From Diphasiastrum complanatum (lineage: Eukaryota > Streptophyta > Lycopodiopsida > Lycopodiales > Lycopodiaceae): a DNA stretch of 64,000 nucleotides. Below the pieces are notes generated by a model. The model saw nothing but the letters and a program-made list of their open reading frames with translations. It did not search any database and was not told the DNA's origin. The DNA is taken from NCBI GenBank assembly GCA_029204225.1, contig CM055101.1:1794003-1858002 (forward strand). Direction: 5' to 3'. The position numbers and the translations under genes were made by a program. This document shows positions 56,614-64,000 of this stretch, piece by piece (positions within the stretch are counted from its first letter, which is position 1; each line of letters opens with the position of its first letter).

Positions 56614-56631
56614 TGGCGCCATTGCTGGGGA
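56614..56631 (+). other. Primer-binding site, tRNA-Asp type
   Basis: TGGCGCCATTGCTGGGGA matches, with two differences, the complement of the plant tRNA-Asp 3' end used by Tat and Athila elements. This supports the gypsy assignment of the LTR to its left. Confidence 0.8.
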
Positions 56632-56673
56632 TTGCTAATCTACTGGATTTAAATGTTTGTTAGTTAAAGATGA

Positions 56674-57090
56674 ATGCCAACTGTAGGAAGCAAGTCAAGC
56701 AGTTCTAGAGTTAAGCATTTGGAAGGATACATAAGCCTTTGTAAGAACTTTTTCAAAATAATTCAACAATCCTTTCATCACAGCTCACCACCTTTTACCA
56801 CTTATCAAGAAACCAAAGTTTATTTCAATAACCTACTCGATAAACTCGAAACAAAACTTGAACCTGAAACTTCTGAGACTGTTGGTAATCCTAATCCTGA
56901 TCCTGAATCAGATGTTGATCCAGCTCTTGATCCAAATCCAGATCCTAAGCCAGATCCTGATCCAAATCCAAATCTAGATCCAGATCCTGATCCAGATCCT
57001 GAGCCCAATCCTGAACAAAAAATGGACCCACCTCAATCACGATTCAATTCCAGTTCAAACTTCAGCCAACAGTACAAATGCTTGAAATAA
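56674..57090 (+). CDS. Gag-position ORF with Pro/Asp/Asn repeat, 138 codons
   Basis: It starts at ATG 56674, 43 bp after the primer-binding site, and is open to 57090. The first 70 residues are unremarkable (LDKLETKLEPETSE). Residues about 73-112 are a low-complexity run of DPNPDP and DPDPDP units built from GATCCT and GATCCA hexamers. Basic or zinc-binding motifs are absent. It may be the N-terminal part of a gag interrupted at 57090, or a leader ORF; homology is not recognised. The opposite strand is open as well because of the repeat. Confidence 0.5.
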   Translation: MPTVGSKSSSSRVKHLEGYISLCKNFFKIIQQSFHHSSPPFTTYQETKVYFNNLLDKLETKLEPETSETVGNPNPDPESDVDPALDPNPDPKPDPDPNPNLDPDPDPDPEPNPEQKMDPPQSRFNSSSNFSQQYKCLK

Positions 57091-59734
57091 CTATAGGAGA
57101 GATCTTTGATGAATATGATTGGAAAGTAGCTCAGGAGCTCCTGAGGCAAGTGAGATAGGAATGAGATTAAGAATGATTATATACCCCTTCATCAATTATA
57201 TCTCTAGAGGCTTGAAAACCCTCTATTAATTGTGAAGGCACAGTTTGGTTGATAAAACATGTCCGGGATTGCTAGTCTAGAATTGAGTTTGAGACATGTG
57301 CAGCCATCCTCATAGTAGCATGATACTAGAAATGTTGCACAAAGCCTAACAGAAACTTGTTGTAATTGTTGTATGGACAGTAGGTTATAATAATTCTTCT
57401 CTTTTGAGTTGTGGTAGTGTTTTGGAATATGTTGATGATGTGGAATGTAACCAGGTCCAATAGAATGATACTAAATTAGATTCTGATACATTGTATTAGT
57501 TCATAATAGATTCTATTGCCGTTGATATTAGAGAATGCTCTCAGTGTATTAGGGGTTATGTTCCCATAATTAGTGTCAGGTAGTTAAGGGATAAAACACC
57601 CCCCTAACAAGAAGAACCGACAAGTACCGGCAAACCAAGTGACAGTGCAATCATGAAGAGCACAAAGGTAACATATGCCTTGATTCGATTAGTATTTCAA
57701 GAATTTCAACAAGATCTAGCACCTTTCTACCCCCCCATGTAGCGTTGAGCTTCAATGAAAATCAGATTACTTTTTTATGCCTCAACTTCTTGGTTATACC
57801 AAGGAACATTGGGGCAGTCCTTGGACTTACATAAATTTATTTTGCTTCAAGGCTAAATTATCAATTCACTAGAGAGGAATATTAGCCCTAGCAGTTGTAC
57901 AAAATCAATTTAATGTTCGTGCTGAATTTGTACATATAGTAGCTAGATGTTTATCCATGTACATCCTAGAATATATTAGGAAAATTGAAAACAATATTAT
58001 ACCTACTCTGAATGAGCACATGACTAAAATAGATACATTGAATCTCTTTGATATTCATGAAACAAAACCAAAGTTTTTTTCCTCTTCTATTGAAGTACTT
58101 ACTTACCATGATCTGTGGACACCATACACAAATTGGAAAATGAATTACTCTCAATATTTAATGGAGTAGAAAGACCAAAATCTCCTCCGAGCTGAAAATT
58201 CTTTCCTACTATACATATATATATGTATATATTGTTTCTCTTCTTTCATTTGCCCTTTTGTGGACCCGAAATTTGTACATAAAGAATACCTTTTTCCAAT
58301 ATATAGAAGGAACCTTATTCTTGATTGTACCCACTGCTGAGATGTCTGAAGTACTGATTGAAGCAAGTTAGTATGATCACCTTACGAATAATATTCTGAT
58401 TGATGTGTTAATTGGTCCAATGGGAAACCAATGAGTGGGAAGTTATCCAAACCTCTCATTCAATGAAAATTACCTTACTATGAATGATTACTTTTTGAGG
58501 ACAACTAGAAGGACATTGGAGCATCAAAATGAAGAAAATGAAGCTAGAGCAAAGGCAATTTTCTATAGAAAACCAAAAACCGGAAAAAGTGCTAGAAGAA
58601 CTTGATCGGTTGTTCGTGAGTCGCTTCTCAAGTGAGGAAGGGAGTGATATGTGGAGGCCACATGATCCTAATATTCGTCATATAATGTTAAATTTTTGAA
58701 TTTTTGTACATGTAAATATGCGATAGTGCCTAAATCCATGTAAAGGCCTATTTACATCTTAGAAATTCATAGCATTGATTGCTGGTGACGTTTTAGAACG
58801 ATGTATGTCAGCTCCCAACCGATACTCTAATGGTTGGTGAGGGACACCTAAGCCTTGTGTGTGTCTCTATAAGAGAGCAACACCGACTCACTTGTATTCA
58901 CGTAGATTTTCGTTAGCAATAGAGGAGAGAGAGCCAATTTTTCTTAAGCTTGTGCATTCCTTTTCTCTGACTGTTGCTACACCTCTTATCAATTGAGCGA
59001 ACACACTTTCAGAATTTCTATAACTGTTCTTATACATGTATGTTGGTGGCACACTTTCCATCTTGTATAGAATTTCAGTTGCTAACGTGGATTTACAAGC
59101 AATATCTGTGGAGATACAATTCTAACTATTTGTATGTAGGGAATCGGCCGAAGTTGATAAGAATACGCATAACTAGAACCTTTTTTATTTCTAAATGAAC
59201 TATGTGCTCAGATAAGGAACATAATTGTCGTTCTGTCTTGTTTCTTTCTAGTGATAAGAACTAATTCCTTGTGCTCAATAAGAAGAATCAATTGCCTATT
59301 AAATTTTGTTTTGTGAAATCTAATCATTTATCTCTAATAAATGAATAGCTTAGTGTTTATTCTATTGGTCCTAGAAGATAAGGTTCCCTTCTACAATTTC
59401 AGACCTTAACTAAATCGTTTCATGTTGATGTTTCTGGACGCTAATCTACTCAATATCTTTGGATAACTAGATATGTCATTGTAGTATCCGTTTCTGGATA
59501 TTATACTCTTCACTCATTTCATTACCCTTTGTACACTTATCAAACCAAAAGAGAAAATTTGTCTCTCTCTTGGGGAATGATAAACCTTTCATATTACACA
59601 TTTTACAGATTTTGTGGAATTCTATAACGACTAGGCTTCCACAGTTCAAGTGCAGTTGTTCGGTCTCTTTTGATTTGCAGCCCCAGACATTTTGTCGCTT
59701 CTCCCATATCTGTGATCTCGTAGTTTGTAACTAT
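57091..59734. other. Decayed sequence, no recognisable gene
   Basis: Short frames only (for example 70 codons at 57957-58169); none has an assignable motif. It may be the rest of the gag region of the element to the left. About 58780-59180 has LTR-like composition (pyrimidine-rich leader, CTCTATAAGAG near 58864) but no visible ends. Confidence 0.4.
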
Positions 59735-62215
59735 CTAAATCTTCATGTCATTCATCAACATCAGACAACTTCCTATCATTATAGTGTCATCTACAAATAT
59801 CATTAGAATCACAAATTTCCTTTCTATTCTTTTTATATACACATTACAGTCAGGTGCTGTAGGAGTAATTTCTAGAGACTTCAGAACACTATCGAGCTTT
59901 TTGTACCAAGCTCGTGATGCTTGCTTGAGACCATAGATACATCGATGCAGGCGACAAGCAAATCTGACATCTCTAACAGTCTTAATCTGTTTGCTGTCAA
60001 GCATGTAGATCCTGTAGTATGATGAATGAACATCATATCCTACGAGGAATCCCTACTCCACCTTTTCATCCAACTTATTTCTTTTCTGATCTGGAATGTG
60101 GGCATATGCGACGCATTTAAAAATGTGCACATGTATCAAACTTGGTTTGTTGCCTCGCCAAACCTCGTGTGGTGTGGTATGTGCAGCACTAGATCTACCT
60201 ATCATGTTCTGAAGGTAGTTAGCTGTAGCAACTACTTCAGCCCATAAAAGTTTTGATGCCTTTGAATAGGCCATGATTTATCTTGCAACTTCCATGAGAG
60301 TCTGATTTCTCCTCTCTGCCACACCATTGTGCTATGGTGTGTAGGCTGCAGTCTTCAAGTGAAGTATGCCTTTGCTAGTAAAAACTTTGCAAAGCATTTG
60401 GAGACGTATTCTCCTCCTCTGTCTGTTCTCCACTGCTTCATCTTCTTGTCAGTTCATTTCTAAGCCCAATTCATGAACTCCATAAATTTGTCCAGGGCCT
60501 CTGACTTGTTGTGGATAAAGTACACAGCAGCAAACTTGTTGAAGTCATCAATAAAAGTGATGTAGTACTTTGAACCTCCCAAGGAGACCACATCAAACCG
60601 TCCACAGACGTCAGAGTGTACTAGTTTCATGCATTCTTTCATTCTAAAAGAGTCCTTGGTGAATGGTATATGTGAGATCTTGTCTTTGTTACAGGCATCG
60701 CAGGACTTCAAGCATGCTGCATCTTTGATGTTGACACCAATGAATGCTCTGCTCCGACTAGCATTGTATAGAGCAACTATATTCATGTGATACAGCCTCC
60801 TGTGCCATATAATATCCATTGATTCGTTGATCTGATGAGTTTACTCTAAAGGTACTCGGATCTTGAGGTGATACAGGTTCTCCTTTTGCTTTCTTGTGGT
60901 GACAAGCTGAGTGGTTGCGGATTCAACCACTTCACAGATATCGCCTTCAAAGGTGACTGTTAGTCCTACATCTACCATTTTAACAATAGATAGTAGGTCC
61001 TTCTGAAGAGTGGGCACGTATGGAGTGTCGTCGAGCCTTCTGTCTCTTCCTTTGGTGCTTAACCACAACGCTCCAGTTCCACTAACTTTGTGTCTAGAAC
61101 CATCTCCCAAAATTATATATCTGGACGATTCTGATTCTTGATAATCAGTGATCACGTGTCTCATTGCCACAAAGTGTGACGTTGCACCTGAATCAATAAT
61201 TATCTCTTGTGTATCTGAAGTTGATGTCGCACAGACATCAGCACACAAGTAAGCTGTTGGGTTATTGTCGTTGTTGGCTCTGTGTTCGGCCATCTTGGAG
61301 GACTCTGATTCCTCCACGTAGAATGAGCTATTGTCGCTCTCTCGTCTGCTCTGATCTTTCTTGGTTCTGAGATTTTGGTTGCAGTCAATGGCTGCATGAC
61401 CCTTCTTGTGACAATGGATGCACTCTATCTTTAGATTGAGCCATCACTTATCAATAGTATGGCCTTCTCATGTTCATCTAGTGCAGGTCTTATTCTCACC
61501 ATTCTGTTGTCTCGGTTTGTTTCTGCTCTTCCATTTGTCTTATTCCGCTCCCTTTGACTGCTACCTTCAATCTCGTCTTTAGCCTGACTCCCTCTTAGGC
61601 TTGAAATTGTTCTTCTACTTCTCTTTGTTGCTGTAGAGAGCTTGATCAAAGTTATCCTTGTCATCAAGGTGTTCACGGGCTTCCACCTCTTCTCTGATCT
61701 CGATTATAGCCTTCTCAAGGGTCATCTCTGGATCTTTAGCAAGTAGTGTTCGGGTCATTTGAAACGATCTTGGTAGAGATCGCAGCAGGTAGTGAGCTGC
61801 TTCTCTGCTGAGACTACATTCTCTGTTCTGAAATTGTGCAGCGAGAGGAACAGGTCCTTCATCTTTCTAATGAAGGAAGTGAGGTCTTTACCATTGGTCA
61901 GCTGGTCTTCAAGAAGCATAATTTGGCTTTGTGATTTCATTTGAAATCTAGTCAACCAAGTATCCCACATTTCCTTTTCTTTGGAGAGTGTGGCTAGATC
62001 AAGTGTCAAGCTATCTTCAATGGATAAGGACAACACAACTATTGTCTTGTCATTCTTCTCTCTCCATTCACGTAGCTCTTTGCCAGTGGTTGTGGTCATC
62101 TCTTCTATGCCATCAACCCAGGGCCATAGACCTTCTCCTTCCATCCTAGGAAGTTTAATCCTGACAAGTCAAAGATTGTGCAGATCTTTGATTGAATGCT
62201 GCTAGTGGATGCCAT
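59735..62215 (-). pseudogene. Copia gag, protease, integrase and part of RT, minus strand
   Basis: The ATG at 62215 begins MASTSSIQSKI, and gag continues in a shifted frame to 61755 (MWDTWLTRFQM, LLEDQLTNGKDLTSFIRKMK). A CCHC knuckle CIHCHKKGHAAIDC is at about 61425-61385. Protease follows (IIIDSGATSHFV, ILGDGSRHKVSGTGALWL, DLLSIVKMVDVG; 61230-60960). GAG-pre-integrase and integrase start lie at 60819-60460 (WHRRLYHMNIVALYNASRSR, LVHSDVCG, FIDDFNKFAAVYFI). HNGVAERRNQTL is near 60330 and LLWAEVVATANYLQNMIGRS at 60274-60053. At about 59970 the integrase end YRIYMLDSKQ passes directly into RT sequence CRLHRCIYGLKQASRAWYKK and LMIFVDDTIMIGS. So the integrase-RT linker and first RT half are deleted. 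RNase H is missing. Several stops and shifts. Confidence 0.92.
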
Positions 62216-62259
62216 AGCCTAAAGGAATCAGACAGAGGCTTTGATAATCGAAAGCCATG

Positions 62260-62271
62260 GCTCTAATTCCA
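62260..62271 (-). other. Degenerate primer-binding site of the minus-strand copia element
   Basis: The minus strand reads TGGAATTAGAGC, two changes from TGGTATCAGAGC, 45 bp upstream of the gag ATG and 1 bp from the LTR end. Confidence 0.75.
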
Positions 62272-62272
62272 C

Positions 62273-63245
62273 TGATGGGAAATAGTTGCGAAGCAAAATG
62301 AAACATAGCAAATTGAAACAAAATGAAACGAAATGAAGCGAAACGCGATGAAGACCGAATAGATCCAACTTGGCAAGACTAGCTACTGCTACTAACTACG
62401 GTCTAATTCTCTTCCAAGCACTAGATCTTCTGACAATCTGTTGTAAAAATTAAATTTGTAAACATCAAATAATGTTGAAAAAACAACAATAGATCATACA
62501 CATCACAAAATAGAGCATTGAGAAAATCACTTCTATTATCAAAACTGAATTTACAATATTTTTTTTGAGAACTGTCTGCTTCCCAGATTAGCACATTGGC
62601 ACGAAGGAGATGTTCTCTCTCACGAAAATTATGACTAGCTACTGCTGTAAACTCACTCTATGTCCATGACTATCTTCCTGATTGCCTACTTCTTGATGCT
62701 TCTAGCAATACATATATTGAGAGTAACATTTCGGATTAGAGATATTAAATGATTTACAACTAATCTTAGATTACAAGAGTGGTGGATTAGGCACGTCCTA
62801 ATGCTCTTCTACTGACGTCATCATATCAAATCAGAAAGCTGTACTATATGGTACTTGTTTGATCTCCCTGGTCCTTTGGAGCACAAAGAGTTTCGTGTCA
62901 TGTCGTGTCGTTTGACCTTCTCCTTTTGCTCGTGCATTAGCTACCTTCTGCCCGTTGGACAGTGCCTTCACGCTGTAGGCCTTTTGCCTTTAGATTCAAG
63001 AACATTTTTGCGACTTTAAGAGCAGTGTCGCTTTTTAAAGGGAACCTTCGCTTTTATCCGGAAGGCATTTGGCGACAATGTCGCTTTTTCTCGAAGCGCG
63101 AAAAAGCCGACTTTAGGGCATAAACTAGTTCGAAGGAAAATTTCGCTTTTCTAAGGGCGAGTGTCATTTTTCTAAGGGTCTAAAAACCTTTCTAAGCCAT
63201 TTTAGTGATAGTGTCACCTTTTTCACAAAAATGCAAAAAATGCAA
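62273..63245 (-). mobile_element. 5' LTR of the minus-strand copia element (right end uncertain)
   Basis: The plus-strand left end is TGATGGGAAATAG beside the primer-binding site. The LTR contains GAAACGAAATGAAGCGAAAC repeats (about 62290-62350) and a cluster of TGTCGCTTTTT motifs at 63020-63240. A hairpin lies at 63080-63111 (GTCGCTTTTTC with GAAAAAGCCGAC). The right boundary is not defined. 63246-63799 shows no gene. Confidence 0.6.
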
Positions 63246-63799
63246 TAGTGTCAGGAAAAGTTCTCAGAGTTATTTTCTAAGTGTTTTAGACCTAGGGATG
63301 AATTTTTCCTTATGACCCAAAAATGTAAACTGTGCGACAATACAATTCAAAAATATAGACTGTGCGAAACATAGTTCAAAATGCACAGAATGAAAATGTT
63401 GAAGATTAATCCAAACTTCCGCGATGTCACACAAAAAAAATTCATGATTTACAAGTCCAAAAGAACGTGATTTGGAAGTATTTTGTTTACTTGCAAAATA
63501 AGTGGTTAGCTAAATTTAGTATACACAAAAATATTACCAATGCACTGCACAAATCATATAAGTTCAAATACACATTTCTATAGGTTTTTAATATTCGAAA
63601 ATCTTGGATCTTGTGGTTGGTTCGCCGGAATATGTGCAAAACAACTAATTCTTTGTCGGCTAGTTTGACTGTTCTTGACGCTGTGTCGGTTCATGATTTA
63701 GCTTTGGTTGCGTTGGGCCTTTCTTCTTTTGCTAAATTGAGCCTTTGTTGGTGTATAAGGCATGAGAGTCGACACTTGAGGAACCAGAGACTTTGTTCC

Positions 63800-64000
63800 A
63801 TCTCCTCTCTTCCTAACACAACATTGTCATGACTCTTGAAAGAGTCAATTCAGGGTGTGTCAAGATGATCATCACCCAGCTGTCATATGAGCTTGGAAAG
63901 CTTGAAAGCAGTGTCATTACTACATCTTGATCATCTATGACAGAACCAAAAGTGGCCATTTGCTTTAGCAGATTCTTGAATTGGTTGATGTGATTTGGTA
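63800..64000 (-). pseudogene. Copia gag fragment, continues beyond the window
   Basis: On the minus strand, from the right edge, gag reads IDDQDVVMTLLSSFPSSYDS-like sequence with frameshifts and ends near 63800. The wording follows the gag at 11380-11480 and 44200-44330, so it is a third copy of that family. Confidence 0.7.

Overview
The window looks like a repeat-rich, AT-rich nuclear segment of a land plant. The evidence is plant-type TTTAGGG/CCCTAAA tracts, plant lineages of Ty1/copia and Ty3/gypsy LTR retrotransposons, CACTA (TNP2-type) and hAT transposase relics, primer-binding sites matching tRNA-iMet and tRNA-Asp 3' ends, and introns with GT..AG borders. The species cannot be told from this sequence. 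No tRNA, rRNA, organellar insert or intact ordinary host gene is visible. Nearly all coding signal is transposon-derived and most of it is broken.

Layout. 1-2117: 3' half of a well-preserved copia element and its LTR, inserted in a hAT transposase relic (2120-3943). 3945-5480: telomere-like tract and tandem repeats. 5990-7500: gypsy relic (minus). 7900-12110: copia pieces, including a head-to-head pol/gag junction. 12160-15302: GC-rich block, probable LTR with tRNA-Met primer site, repeat-rich leader, gypsy protease scrap. 16370-20267: several LTR remnants. 20840-22365: duplicated transposon ORF scraps. 23733-25437: copia gag-pol. 25560-32480: dispersed repeats and a (GA)n/TTTAGGG/(GT)n tandem array interrupted by CACTA and other sequence. 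33470-36311: two opposed CACTA relics.

36930-41110: gypsy element (minus) whose RNase H and integrase are followed by an intact 459-codon coiled-coil ORF, an additional ORF in the position where env-like ORFs occur. 42060-43010: a histone H3-like reading frame that looks more like centromeric H3 (CENH3) than canonical H3, broken by two frameshifts, behind a promoter-like stretch with a perfect E2F-type site and a TATA tract. 43920-47795: copia relic holding a nested LTR element (45035-47215) with matching 5-bp target duplications. 47796-53367: CACTA relics forming a roughly 1-kb inverted repeat around a gypsy 3' fragment. 54120-57090: coiled-coil remnant, long LTR, tRNA-Asp primer site and a Pro/Asp-repeat ORF. 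59735-63245: copia element (minus) with leader and LTR. 63800-64000: another copia gag scrap.

The elements do not cooperate as a pathway. The order of events can partly be read: copia into hAT; a minus-strand LTR element into a copia pol; CACTA and other sequence within an older microsatellite-rich array. The points most worth a second look are the CENH3-like frame with its promoter, and the intact coiled-coil ORF 3' of the gypsy integrase.
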